DNA of 46,979 nucleotides from Alloprevotella sp. Its GTDB lineage: Bacteria > Bacteroidota > Bacteroidia > Bacteroidales > Bacteroidaceae. Each line of letters begins with the position of its first letter. The first letter of the stretch is position 1. Below, piece after piece: positions 39,862 to 46,979 of the stretch. The position numbers were made by a program, and so were the translations under genes. The notes under the pieces are model-generated. The model was not told where the DNA came from and searched no databases. It saw nothing but the letters and a program-made list of their open reading frames with translations. Location of the stretch: assembly GCA_017476545.1 (NCBI GenBank), contig JAFUZP010000018.1, positions 1-46,979 on the forward strand. Direction: 5' to 3'.

Positions 39862-41469
39862 TCAACGCCCTATTTCCTCCCGCGCCCGCAGGTAACGGAT
39901 AAGACAGTCCGTGGCAGCGGGCAGCTGCACGTCCAGCTGCCGCTCCTTAGGGAAGAAGCGCGGGTCATAGCCGTCACCGCCATTGGACATGAACTCATCG
40001 GCCACGATGACGAGTTCCGTTCTGTTTTTGATGCGCGTGCGCTTCCCGTCTGGCGCGACGTAATAGATACGTGTCACATGCCCCTGCTTGTCGCGCACCG
40101 CACGCAGGTTGGAAGCCTGCATCCACCCATAGCGCTCGTTGTGGAACCCGAACTCCACGAGCTCGCGGAACAGGCGTCCGTCCACACGAAAGGCGTTCAT
40201 AGCGTTCTGGAAGGGGAGCACTTCCCCCACGTCAAGCACGGTTATGTCACCCTTCACGAAGCCAGCACGGACACTACCGAAGTGACTCACCCCCACAACG
40301 GGCAGCCGGCCTGGAGCAGCCTCACGGTAAGCCTCAGCATAGCTCTCGCAAACAAGCGTCCCGACATCCGATATGCGGTATTTAGAGGCGCGGTCGTGAG
40401 GCATATCCGCTACGGCACGCGTGAGGCGCGTGCCGATGGAAACGCCCCCCTTGGTCTTTGTCGCTTGCAAGAGGGAATCTATCTGCATTTGAAGACGCAG
40501 TGCACGGGGACTGAGCGTTTCGTAACTACGCAAGGGGACGGGGACAATTTCCGGCTCCACGCCGACCACCTGCATCCGCAGCGTATCCACCCGGAATTTC
40601 ATCACGCTGATAAAGTTTCCGTGCCACCACCCTTGCGTTATCGGCTTGCGGTCATCATTGATGTGTCCGCAGACGGGGTCGTGGCTGTGCCCCACGAGGA
40701 AAGCCTGATAGAGCGGGCCGGCAATCCGTGCTAACTCCTCGGAATTTTTATCGTCCCATTTCGGTCGGCCATCCACCATCCGGGCACCGATGTGCATCAG
40801 CAGCGCCCGGATTTCGCATTCCTCCACCCGTTTGAAGTCCGGTAGCGCGCGCAGGCTGTCCAGCACACGGGTGTAGTCGCCCCGGAAGGTCATGCCCGCA
40901 ATGCGGCGCGCGCTGATTTGTTCCTTCGCAGAGGACGCTAACAGTCCGACAAGCCCGATGCGCACCGTCTTCGTGGGTGAGACGGCAACCTCCGACACGA
41001 CATACGGTTGCGCATAGGCGGGAATACGCCCTGCCGAGTCAAGGACATTAGCACAAATATAGTCCAAGTCCCAACCCTCGGGGCGATGGGGGGCATCCTT
41101 CCACTTGGCGGCAAGCGCGTCCTGCCCGTCGTCAAACTCATGGTTACCGAGGGCGCTGAGACGGATGCCCGCCGCATCAAAGAATACGGGGAGTAGCTGC
41201 CCTTGCGTGGCGGTATAGAAATAACTGCCACCAAAGTTGTCGCCAGCGGACACCGTCAGGTGGTGCGGATAGACCGCCTTGAGGGAATCGAGCGTCTGGA
41301 GCACGGAAGGCGCGCCGGGGATGCCCTGCGCAGTGTTTTGTACGAAGGCACCATGGAAGTCGTTGAGGGAGAACACGGCCACATCAACCGCATCGTCCTG
41401 CGCCGCCAGCGGGGAAACCCCGATGAGGAAAGCCGCGACAAGAAGTATTGTCCTTTTTACCATATTCAT
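39862..41469 (-). CDS. secreted 5'-nucleotidase / metallophosphoesterase
   Basis: 535 residues with a signal peptide (about 1-24). Two-domain UshA-type enzyme that dephosphorylates nucleotides outside the cytoplasm. Metal ligands: SLNDFHGAF, SAGDNFGGS, LGNHEFDDGQ and VGHSHDP. The C-terminal substrate domain has SHFGSVRAGFVKGDITVLDVGEVLPFQN and EFMSNGGDGYDPRF, the aromatic-stacking region. All dimetal residues appear present. Its ATG overlaps the upstream amidase stop as ATGA, so translation is probably coupled. Confidence 0.92.
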   Translation of the reverse strand: MNMVKRTILLVAAFLIGVSPLAAQDDAVDVAVFSLNDFHGAFVQNTAQGIPGAPSVLQTLDSLKAVYPHHLTVSAGDNFGGSYFYTATQGQLLPVFFDAAGIRLSALGNHEFDDGQDALAAKWKDAPHRPEGWDLDYICANVLDSAGRIPAYAQPYVVSEVAVSPTKTVRIGLVGLLASSAKEQISARRIAGMTFRGDYTRVLDSLRALPDFKRVEECEIRALLMHIGARMVDGRPKWDDKNSEELARIAGPLYQAFLVGHSHDPVCGHINDDRKPITQGWWHGNFISVMKFRVDTLRMQVVGVEPEIVPVPLRSYETLSPRALRLQMQIDSLLQATKTKGGVSIGTRLTRAVADMPHDRASKYRISDVGTLVCESYAEAYREAAPGRLPVVGVSHFGSVRAGFVKGDITVLDVGEVLPFQNAMNAFRVDGRLFRELVEFGFHNERYGWMQASNLRAVRDKQGHVTRIYYVAPDGKRTRIKNRTELVIVADEFMSNGGDGYDPRFFPKERQLDVQLPAATDCLIRYLRAREEIGR

Positions 41470-42347
41470 TTATTATCTATATAACGCTGTTGCAACCCGC
41501 CGAAGCATTCCACGCGGCGGTCGCGCAGGAAAGGCCACCAGCGGCGTACCTGCTCACTGCGCCCCAGGTCAATATCCACTACTGCAAGAGCCTCTTCGTC
41601 CTGCGGGGCGCGATAGAGCATTTCTCCCTGCGGGCCACAGACGAAACTGCTGCCCCAAAAGCAGATGCCCCCCGTCTGTCCGCTCGGATCAGGCTCAAGT
41701 CCCACACGGTTCACGGCCACTACGGGAAGTCCGTTTGCCACTGCATGACCGCGCTGCACCGTAGTCCAGGCCTCACGCTGCCGCTCCCGCTCTTCCAGTA
41801 CATCCGTGCTCTCAAAACCGATGGCCGTGGGATAAATCAGGATGTCCGCCCCAGCCAATGCCATCAGGCGCGCACCTTCCGGATACCACTGATCCCAGCA
41901 CACCTGCAACCCCAGGCAGCCCACACTGGTCCGTATGGGCCGGAAGCCTAGGTCGCCCGGTGCGAAATAAAATTTCTCGTAGTAAGCGGGATCATCGGGG
42001 ATGTGCATCTTCCTATAGCGCCCGACAAGACTTCCGTCGCGCTCGAAGACGACGGCCGTATTGTGATAGAGTCCCGCCGCACGCCGCTCGAAAAGAGACG
42101 CTACAAGTACCACACCGCACTCTTGAGCCAAGCCCCCATAGAAAGCCGTACCCGGCCCGGGTATGGTTTCGGCAAGGTCAAAATTGTCCACGCACTCCGT
42201 CTGGCAGAAGTAGAGCGTATCGTGCAGCTCCTGCAGCACGACGAGTTCCGCACCTTGCGCCGCCACTTGGCGGATTCCCCCCGCCAGCTTCCGTCGGTTT
42301 GCCTCCACGTCCGCCGTACAAGCCTGCTGTATGAGTCCAACTTTCAT
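41466..42347 (-). CDS. aguB: N-carbamoylputrescine amidase
   Basis: Hydrolyses N-carbamoylputrescine to putrescine, CO2 and ammonia. 293 residues of the nitrilase superfamily, with the full Glu-Lys-Cys triad: Glu40 in VVLQELHD, Lys113 in YRKMHIPDDP and Cys150 in LQVCWDQWYPE. The VCWDQWYPEGAR context and FESTDVLEERERQREAW favour this enzyme over other nitrilases. It completes the agmatine route begun by the deiminase at 8188-9339. Start ATG 42347 follows a promoter at 42383-42376; the track to 42377 would begin at the transcript start. It overlaps the 5'-nucleotidase start by 4 nt. Confidence 0.92.
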   Translation of the reverse strand: MKVGLIQQACTADVEANRRKLAGGIRQVAAQGAELVVLQELHDTLYFCQTECVDNFDLAETIPGPGTAFYGGLAQECGVVLVASLFERRAAGLYHNTAVVFERDGSLVGRYRKMHIPDDPAYYEKFYFAPGDLGFRPIRTSVGCLGLQVCWDQWYPEGARLMALAGADILIYPTAIGFESTDVLEERERQREAWTTVQRGHAVANGLPVVAVNRVGLEPDPSGQTGGICFWGSSFVCGPQGEMLYRAPQDEEALAVVDIDLGRSEQVRRWWPFLRDRRVECFGGLQQRYIDNK

Positions 42348-42375
42348 TGCTGATGTTTCATTATTGTTCTGCTGC

Positions 42376-42383
42376 AAAGATAA
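42376..42383 (-). promoter_or_regulatory. promoter -7 box of aguB and 5'-nucleotidase
   Basis: Minus-strand TATCTTTG, 28 nt upstream of ATG 42347. Confidence 0.55.
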
Positions 42384-42480
42384 TGCAAACCGAGGAGAAG
42401 CGAAGCGGCCGCACGCTTTTTTCTCCCGGAGATGCCTGCGCAGGCGGACTTACGCCTTTTCCAAAGAAATCCCGCGCGCC

Positions 42481-42539
42481 TGGGAACATTTTCCCGATCG
42501 CGTGGGATTTCTTTCCCACCGTTTGGGAAAATATTCCCA
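42481..42539. repeat. second-type palindrome array (3 units, 21-22 bp period)
   Basis: Units start at 42481, 42503 and 42524: TGGGAACATTTTCCCG, TGGGATTTCTTTCCCA and TGGGAAAATATTCCCA. Besides each unit being a palindrome, the outer units pair with one another (CCTGGGAACATTTTCCC with GGGAAAATATTCCCAGG, one G-U), so the whole block can form a three-tier cruciform or RNA hairpin. It lies in the gap between the lipid kinase and aguB. Different sequence but the same period as the four TAACC..GGGGTA arrays. Confidence 0.8.
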
Positions 42540-42620
42540 GGCAGACGAGAAAATCCTGGACACACCCACCCCCTCCTTACGACAACGCGCCGTATGCAAA
42601 CGTTCTTCTATAGAAACTCT

Positions 42621-43664
42621 TTATTCCCCAGGTCTTTCGCCTTTATCTCCCCGAAGTTTTCCCAGCAGATTGCGGTTCAACCGTTTCACGACCGTCTGCT
42701 GCCGGCGCAGTTCCTCCTGCTGCCCTTGCCACCAGTGTAAGATATCCTCGTTCATCAGCTGAAGGAAATTCTTGTTACGTCCATGGGCGTTCGGGTTCAC
42801 CACTACGTTGAAACTGGCCGGAATGAGCTCCACATCAATCTCCCTGCCCGCCACGAAGGGGTCACCATCGCAGTGTACGGGGCCTTCCGCCGGGCGCAGG
42901 ATGCGTATCCTACGAGTCTGGAAAGTCTTGATGTGACTGTTAGAAGGAAGTGTCTTGTTAAATAGTTGAACAGCAATCTGCGGTGCTTCGAGTGCATTGA
43001 AGGGTTCCATCACAATAACGTCCATCAGCCCGTCCTTCATGGAGGCTTGCGGTGCGATGTAAGCGTTGTTCCCGTACTGCGAAGCATTAGCGCAAGCAAT
43101 GAGAAAGGCCTCGTAACGCTCCGTCCCCTCCGGGTTCTCGATGATATACGTCTCAGGCTTGTACGTGAGTCCCTCGCGCAAGACGTTCTCCACATAAGTC
43201 CTCGGGCCACGCCGCCCGCTGTCGGCGAACTTCAGACTAATGAAGGCGTCAAAACCCACGCCACAGGTACAGAAGAATGGACGACCGTCTATCTTGCCGT
43301 AGTCCAAGCAGTGGATGACTGCCTCGTTGATGATACGTATCGCTTTCGGCGCGTCCAGCGGAATCTGCAAGTGGCGGGCCAGGCCGTTTCCCGAGCCGCA
43401 GGGAATTATACCGAGCGCGGTCGGTGTATGGACAACGGCGCGCGCCACCTCATTGATGGTACCGTCACCACCCACGGCCACTACGATGCCGTAGCCCTCC
43501 CGCACTGCCTGCTGCGCAAGCTCCGATGCATGGCCGGCGTACTTCGTGTGACATACGGAATAGTCAAGCCGCGTGCGGTCGGCATACCGCCGTATCTGTC
43601 GGTACACCGTCAGCTTCTTCCCGCTCCCAGATATAGGGTTTACAATAAATAGGACTTTCTTCAT
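42621..43664 (-). CDS. diacylglycerol / sphingoid lipid kinase family protein
   Basis: 347 residues, cytosolic or membrane-peripheral. NAD-kinase-like fold with nucleotide-binding GGDGTINEVARAV (65-77) and PCGSGNGLARHL, VNPISGSGKK at the N-terminus and DGLMDVIVME in the C-terminal lid: the pattern shared by DgkB/YegS and sphingosine kinases. It phosphorylates a lipid hydroxyl. It is divergent from spt, with 326 bp between the start codons, so a sphingoid base or ceramide is a reasonable substrate guess. The C-terminal 50 residues are a basic, Gln/Arg-rich extension (WWQGQQEELRRQQTVVKRLNRN) that may contact membrane. Confidence 0.9.
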   Translation of the reverse strand: MKKVLFIVNPISGSGKKLTVYRQIRRYADRTRLDYSVCHTKYAGHASELAQQAVREGYGIVVAVGGDGTINEVARAVVHTPTALGIIPCGSGNGLARHLQIPLDAPKAIRIINEAVIHCLDYGKIDGRPFFCTCGVGFDAFISLKFADSGRRGPRTYVENVLREGLTYKPETYIIENPEGTERYEAFLIACANASQYGNNAYIAPQASMKDGLMDVIVMEPFNALEAPQIAVQLFNKTLPSNSHIKTFQTRRIRILRPAEGPVHCDGDPFVAGREIDVELIPASFNVVVNPNAHGRNKNFLQLMNEDILHWWQGQQEELRRQQTVVKRLNRNLLGKLRGDKGERPGE

Positions 43665-43745
43665 GAATCACGCGCTCTGCCTGCGACAGACGGCAAGCGT
43701 GCACCGCACTGTCCCGAAAGGCCGTCAAAACGTAGGTCTGCACTG

Positions 43746-43778
43746 CAAAAATAGGCAGAAGCGCCCGATGCGGCCAAA
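43746..43778 (-). promoter_or_regulatory. promoter of the lipid kinase
   Basis: Minus-strand TTTG (43778-43775), 21-nt spacer, TATTTTTG (43753-43746). Leader of about 75 nt. Confidence 0.62.
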
Positions 43779-43848
43779 TAATCCCCGCTCTTTTTGCACG
43801 AAATGCGTTTTTTTGTGCCAAATACTCGCCTGTTAAGAAGAAATTCCA

Positions 43849-43856
43849 TATCTTTG
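43849..43856 (+). promoter_or_regulatory. spt promoter -7 box
   Basis: TATCTTTG. The leader to ATG 43991 is about 128 nt, unusually long here, and contains an overlapping out-of-frame ATG at 43930. Confidence 0.55.
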
Positions 43857-43990
43857 CCCCGTTTTTAATTACCGAGCTGCTATCCCCTTACCGGGAACAG
43901 CGCCGACTGCCACCGCCACAGCGGACAAAATGAAGCAGACACCCGAAGGCGGGAGGCAGCGGGCAAGCAGACTCAAAAGACCGACAAACG

Positions 43991-45178
43991 ATGAGCATAC
44001 TACACGACAGACTGGCCAAGTATACACTCCCGCAGGAATTTATGGCGAAAGGTATGTACCCGTACTTCCGGGAGATTGAAGGAAAGCAAGGCACAGAAGT
44101 CGATATGGGGGGGCACAAGGTGCTGATGTTCGGCTCAAATGCCTACACAGGCCTCACCGGCGACGAACGCGTTATAGAAGCAGGCGTGCGTGCCATGCGC
44201 CAGTATGGTAGCGGATGCGCAGGTTCGCGTTTCCTGAACGGGACGCTCGACATACACGTCCAGCTGGAAAAAGAACTCGCCGCCTTTGTCGGCAAGGACG
44301 ATTCCCTATGTTTTTCCACCGGATTCACGGTGAACAGCGGCGTAATCCCACAACTGCTCACCCGCAACGACTACATACTCTGCGATGACCGCGACCACGC
44401 CAGCATTGTGGACGGACGCAGGCTTTGCTACGCCAACTACCTGAAGTTCCGCCACAATGACATGGACGATCTTGAAAGGCAGTTGCAAAAGTGTGCCCCG
44501 GACGCCGTGAAACTCATCGTCGTGGACGGTGTATTCTCCATGGAGGGCGACTTGGCCAACCTGCCGCGCATTGTAGAACTCAAGAAGCAGTACGGAGCAA
44601 CCATCATGGTGGACGAAGCGCACGGAATAGGCGTCTTCGGACGACAGGGGCGCGGCGTTTGCGACCATTTCGGCGTGACAGAGGACGTTGACCTCATCAT
44701 GGGAACGTTCAGCAAGTCACTTGCCAGCATCGGAGGCTTCATCGCGGCGGACAAGACCATCATCAACTGGCTCCGCCACACTGCACGTACTTATATCTTT
44801 AGCGCGAGCGCGACACCCGCCGCAACCGCTAGCGCACGCGAGGCCCTGCACATCATCCAGCAGGAGCCCGAGCGCATAGAAGCGCTGTGGGACGTAACGC
44901 GGTACGCTCTGCAACGTTTCCGCGAAGAGGGCTTTGAGATAGGCGACACCGAATCGCCCATCATCCCGCTCTACGTCCGCGATGTGGAAAAGACTTTCCA
45001 CGTGACCGCGCTCGCCTTTGAAGAGGGCGTGTTCATCAACCCTGTCATCCCGCCCGCCTGTGCCGCACAGGACACACTCGTCCGCTTCGCCCTAATGGCA
45101 ACGCACACGAAGGACCAAGTGGATCGGGGTGTAGCTGCGCTCAAGAAAGTATTCCGCCAGCTCGAAATACTCCCCTGA
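43991..45178 (+). CDS. spt: serine palmitoyltransferase
   Basis: PLP enzyme condensing L-serine with an acyl-CoA to give 3-ketosphinganine, the first step of sphingolipid synthesis. 395 residues of the alpha-oxoamine synthase family. SRFLNGTLDIHVQLE (79-93), MVDEAHGIGVFG with PLP-contacting Asp208 and His211, and GTFSKSLASIGGF with Lys242 forming the Schiff base. Lack of the acyl-carrier or threonine-specific features, plus the Bacteroidota setting, favours Spt over Kbl or BioF, although these share the fold. Divergent from a lipid kinase gene. All catalytic residues are intact. Confidence 0.9.
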   Translation: MSILHDRLAKYTLPQEFMAKGMYPYFREIEGKQGTEVDMGGHKVLMFGSNAYTGLTGDERVIEAGVRAMRQYGSGCAGSRFLNGTLDIHVQLEKELAAFVGKDDSLCFSTGFTVNSGVIPQLLTRNDYILCDDRDHASIVDGRRLCYANYLKFRHNDMDDLERQLQKCAPDAVKLIVVDGVFSMEGDLANLPRIVELKKQYGATIMVDEAHGIGVFGRQGRGVCDHFGVTEDVDLIMGTFSKSLASIGGFIAADKTIINWLRHTARTYIFSASATPAATASAREALHIIQQEPERIEALWDVTRYALQRFREEGFEIGDTESPIIPLYVRDVEKTFHVTALAFEEGVFINPVIPPACAAQDTLVRFALMATHTKDQVDRGVAALKKVFRQLEILP

Positions 45179-45214
45179 CAGGCGGACGCCAAACGATACA
45201 AAGGAAAAAATCCC

Positions 45215-45248
45215 TACGCGCGCGTATATATATAATATAGGTATAGGC
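45215..45248. repeat. CG/TA alternating tract, copy B
   Basis: TACGCGCGCGTATATATATA then ATATAGGTATAGGC, 37 bp after the spt stop. It aligns with copy A at 25982-26013 beyond chance composition: both end in a TATAATA and GGTAT(A)GGC run. Otherwise the 45179-45390 gap shows nothing I recognise. Confidence 0.55.
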
Positions 45249-45367
45249 ACACACCAACCCTGCGCACACATGTAAGCGGGCGGCACAAAGAAGGTGGTAA
45301 AACCCGCCTCACGTTCCGCTGCCACTCATGAAAAAAACAAAAAAGCGCGGAAAAAAGGCGCGAGATA

Positions 45368-45399
45368 TTTGGTGTAATAAAAAGAAAGCCCTAAATTTG
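45368..45399 (+). promoter_or_regulatory. promoter of the tRNA cluster
   Basis: TTTG (45368-45371), exact 20-nt spacer, TAAATTTG (45392-45399), about 38 nt before the first tRNA. Confidence 0.72.
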
Positions 45400-45437
45400 C
45401 ACCCGCATTCGCGCGGAATGCGGCAAAATGACACGAT

Positions 45438-45510
45438 GCGGAAATAGCTCAGTTGGTAGAGCACAACCTTGCCAAGGTTGGGGTCGCGGGTCCGAGTCCC
45501 GTTTTCCGCT
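45438..45510 (+). tRNA. tRNA-Gly (GCC), copy 1
   Basis: Acceptor GCGGAAA/TTTCCGC, anticodon stem CAACC/GGTTG with loop TTGCCAA, anticodon GCC, T-loop GGTCCGAGTCC. CCA is not encoded. Sequence identical to copy 2. Confidence 0.95.
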
Positions 45511-45541
45511 CACTTATTGAACACGATGTGGTCTCTCCTAT

Positions 45542-45624
45542 GCCCAGGTGGCGGAATGGTAGACGCGCCAGTTTCAGGTACTGGTGTCAGCAATGACGTG
45601 CAGGTTCGAGTCCTGTTCTGGGCA
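45542..45624 (+). tRNA. tRNA-Leu (CAG)
   Basis: Acceptor GCCCAGG/TCTGGGC, anticodon stem CCAGT/ACTGG with loop TTCAGGT (anticodon CAG), and a long variable arm of leucine type. 83 nt. Confidence 0.94.
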
Positions 45625-45658
45625 CTACACGGGGACACATCCACTCTTAGCATGAGAC

Positions 45659-45742
45659 GGAGAGGTGGCGGAATTGGTAGACGCGCTACTTTGAGGGGGT
45701 AGTGTCAATTACGACGTGGGAGTTCGAGTCTCCTCCTCTTCA
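45659..45742 (+). tRNA. tRNA-Leu (GAG)
   Basis: Acceptor GGAGAGG/CCTCTTC (one G-U), anticodon stem CTACT/GGTAG with loop TTGAGGG (anticodon GAG), long variable arm. 84 nt. Confidence 0.93.
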
Positions 45743-45774
45743 CACTCATTTCAGTTGCAGTACGCCTGTAACTT

Positions 45775-45847
45775 GCGGAAATAGCTCAGTTGGTAGAGCA
45801 CAACCTTGCCAAGGTTGGGGTCGCGGGTCCGAGTCCCGTTTTCCGCT
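45775..45847 (+). tRNA. tRNA-Gly (GCC), copy 2
   Basis: Identical over 73 nt to 45438-45510. It closes the Gly-Leu-Leu-Gly cluster, ending at a terminator 12 bp further on. Confidence 0.95.
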
Positions 45848-45858
45848 CAACGGTTTAC

Positions 45859-45910
45859 TTATCACAACCCCTCTAACGGATACGTTAGACTGGTTGTGAT
45901 AATTTATTTT
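45859..45910 (+). terminator. two-tier terminator of the tRNA cluster
   Basis: Outer arms TTATCACAACC (45859-45869) and GGTTGTGATAA (45892-45902); inner TCTAACG/CGTTAGA (45872-45878 with 45883-45889). Followed by TTTATTTT. It lies just before the next gene and could also act as that gene's leader structure. Confidence 0.8.
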
Positions 45911-45921
45911 AATATGTGCAA

Positions 45922-46539
45922 ATGAACATTTATGCTCGTTTCTTCGACCAGGAAACACTGGTCGCTTCCGTTGAGGAGCTCGTCATGTTTTTACAGAGCA
46001 TCCCTGACATCCGCGTGACCGACACGCTAATGGAGGACATCCGCGCCTACGTGGAAGGGGACATGCCCTATCCGAAGCGCTACAAGGTGCGTCCGCGCGT
46101 CTATTTCATCCTCATAAAGACACCCGCCGCCACGATGGAGGAGTTCAAGGCCAACCGTAAGAAACCCGCCGCGCCCACGGAGTCCATGCCCGAAGCCGAG
46201 ATGCTGAACCGCAAAGAGCTGAAGCTGGCACTGCTGGCGGAACAGAAGCACGGTTGGTACCGGGGGCAGATAACCTTTAAACGCGTGCTGCTCATCCCCG
46301 GCACAGGGAAATTCCAGTATCAGGACACGGACTTTGAGGCCTATGTGCTGGCCGATAGCGGGACGGACTGCTACAACCGCATCATCAGCCACCTGAGAAA
46401 CCGTCCCGATGTGGACATGCGCAGCCAGTTCCCCTCGGCACGAGGCACGAGCTACGCCTTTGAATTCATCGGCGAGTCCTTGCCCGAAGCCATAACCGAG
46501 GAAGCGGACAACGCGCCACAGGAAGTGCTGGCAGAATAG
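45922..46539 (+). CDS. conserved hypothetical protein downstream of the tRNA cluster
   Basis: 205 residues with no signal peptide or membrane segment; probably cytosolic. Mixed alpha/beta: IYARFFDQETLVASVEELVMFLQSIPDI, KRYKVRPRVYFILIKTPAATMEEF, WYRGQITFKRVLLIPGTGKFQYQDTDFEAYVLADSG, with a charged Pro/Ala linker near 75-90. I think similar ORFs occur in other Bacteroidales but cannot name a domain. ATG 45922 is chosen over GTG 45916. No promoter is visible after the tRNA terminator, so it may depend on read-through from the tRNA promoter. Confidence 0.75.
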   Translation: MNIYARFFDQETLVASVEELVMFLQSIPDIRVTDTLMEDIRAYVEGDMPYPKRYKVRPRVYFILIKTPAATMEEFKANRKKPAAPTESMPEAEMLNRKELKLALLAEQKHGWYRGQITFKRVLLIPGTGKFQYQDTDFEAYVLADSGTDCYNRIISHLRNRPDVDMRSQFPSARGTSYAFEFIGESLPEAITEEADNAPQEVLAE

Positions 46540-46563
46540 CCGCACCGACACAAGTCGAAGCCC

Positions 46564-46594
46564 TTGCCCGTTCCGCCCGAATGCACTATCTTTG
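46564..46594 (+). promoter_or_regulatory. tRNA-Arg promoter
   Basis: TTG (46564-46566), exact 20-nt spacer, TATCTTTG (46587-46594). Confidence 0.7.
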
Positions 46595-46625
46595 CCGCGC
46601 GGCCTCGGGAGGGGGAAAACAGGTC

Positions 46626-46699
46626 GGTTCCGTAGCTCAGCTGGATAGAGCAACAGCCTTCTAAGCTGTGGGTCTTGGGTTCGAATCCCAACGGAATCA
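46626..46699 (+). tRNA. tRNA-Arg (TCT)
   Basis: Acceptor GGTTCCG/CGGAATC (one G-U), anticodon stem ACAGC/GCTGT with loop CTTCTAA (anticodon TCT), T-loop GGTTCGAATCC. 74 nt, CCA not encoded. tRNA-Arg 3' ends are common integration sites, relevant to the inverted repeats just downstream. Confidence 0.95.
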
Positions 46700-46723
46700 C
46701 AACCTTGCCCAAGGGCATTGCAA

Positions 46724-46762
46724 CAGTGAGTTACCGCAAACGGGTAACTCACTGTTTTATTA
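46724..46762 (+). terminator. tRNA-Arg terminator
   Basis: Arms CAGTGAGTTACC (46724-46735) and GGTAACTCACTG (46743-46754) are exact complements, followed by TTTTATTAT. Confidence 0.88.
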
Positions 46763-46844
46763 TATCCACTTCGAGTAGCGGTATCCACGCATCTCCCCGA
46801 CGGGAGCACGGCATAAAGCTACGGAAAACTAAAGCTATCTATTG

Positions 46845-46970
46845 CTGTCCGCTAAAAGTTGAAAAGCGACAAATTATGTGTCCGCAGTGCCGATAAACAG
46901 GCATTGCGGACTTGTTTTTTGAAAAGTAAGCCCCCCTTCATACCTCATATCCTCCTTTTTTAGCGGACAG
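46845..46970. mobile_element. possible MITE or IS end (13-bp terminal inverted repeats)
   Basis: CTGTCCGCTAAAA (46845-46857) and its exact inverse TTTTAGCGGACAG (46958-46970) bound a 126-bp block. Inside is a hairpin GTCCGCAGTGCC/GGCATTGCGGAC (one G-U) followed by TTGTTTTTT. There is no transposase frame and no target-site duplication is visible, though only 9 bp remain beyond the right end. It lies 146 bp after tRNA-Arg. Confidence 0.45.
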
Positions 46971-46979
46971 CCGTTCCTG

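Overview
The window is a stretch of Bacteroidota chromosome, most likely order Bacteroidales. Coding regions are GC-rich (high 50s percent by eye). Promoters follow the Bacteroidota pattern: TAnnTTTG at -7 with TTTG/TTG about 19-20 nt upstream. I read more than 20 of these directly. Gene content agrees: serine palmitoyltransferase, many small SPII lipoproteins, DUF4230 proteins, an SGNH plus sialate-esterase fusion, and a secreted fibronectin-III protein with a C-terminal sorting-type tail. I cannot name the genus. The stretch looks like ordinary core chromosome, with no phage, plasmid or CRISPR locus.

Layout. 1-5.2 kb: start of an off-edge gene, fabD, a Crp/Fnr-type regulator, miaA, a highly structured non-coding RNA (possible 6S/Bacteroidales-1 type), a dockerin plus SUMF1-like protein and a lipoprotein. 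5.2-18 kb: double esterase, GtrA, agmatine deiminase with a GT2 glycosyltransferase, GH20 hexosaminidase, and a 1506-residue secreted protein. 18.4-23.7 kb (minus strand): ugd, secG, a hypothetical protein, lptE, a receiver-less sigma-54 activator and an acyl-ACP thioesterase. 23.7-28.4 kb: DPP-IV, a DUF4230 pair and two lipoproteins. 28.9-35.4 kb: mtaB, a candidate sRNA, aroC, a SlyD-type FKBP, dnaX, a SUMF1-like lipoprotein and tRNA-His. 35.7-39.8 kb: HTH regulator, a gene-free AT-rich stretch, holA, an AMP nucleosidase-type gene and a stand-alone HsdR_N nuclease domain. 39.8-46.9 kb: 5'-nucleotidase coupled to N-carbamoylputrescine amidase, a lipid kinase divergent from spt, a Gly-Leu-Leu-Gly tRNA cluster, a hypothetical gene, tRNA-Arg and a possible MITE/IS end.

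How the genes connect. Agmatine deiminase and N-carbamoylputrescine amidase, 32 kb apart, are the two steps from agmatine to putrescine. Spt and the divergent lipid kinase point to sphingolipid metabolism. The sigma-54 activator heads an apparent envelope operon with lptE and secG. The esterase fusion, GH20, DPP-IV and 5'-nucleotidase are exported hydrolases for host or dietary glycans, peptides and nucleotides.

The most unusual signal lies between genes. Four intergenic arrays (near 7.5, 18.2, 28.7 and 35.6 kb) each hold 4-5 copies of a 14-bp near-palindrome (consensus TAACCCTAGGGGTA), repeated at exactly 22 bp. They contain 18 units in total, spaced roughly 7-11 kb apart. A fifth array (42.5 kb) has a different 16-bp palindrome at 21-22 bp period. 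No feature type I know explains them. They look like phased binding sites for a dimeric DNA-binding protein.
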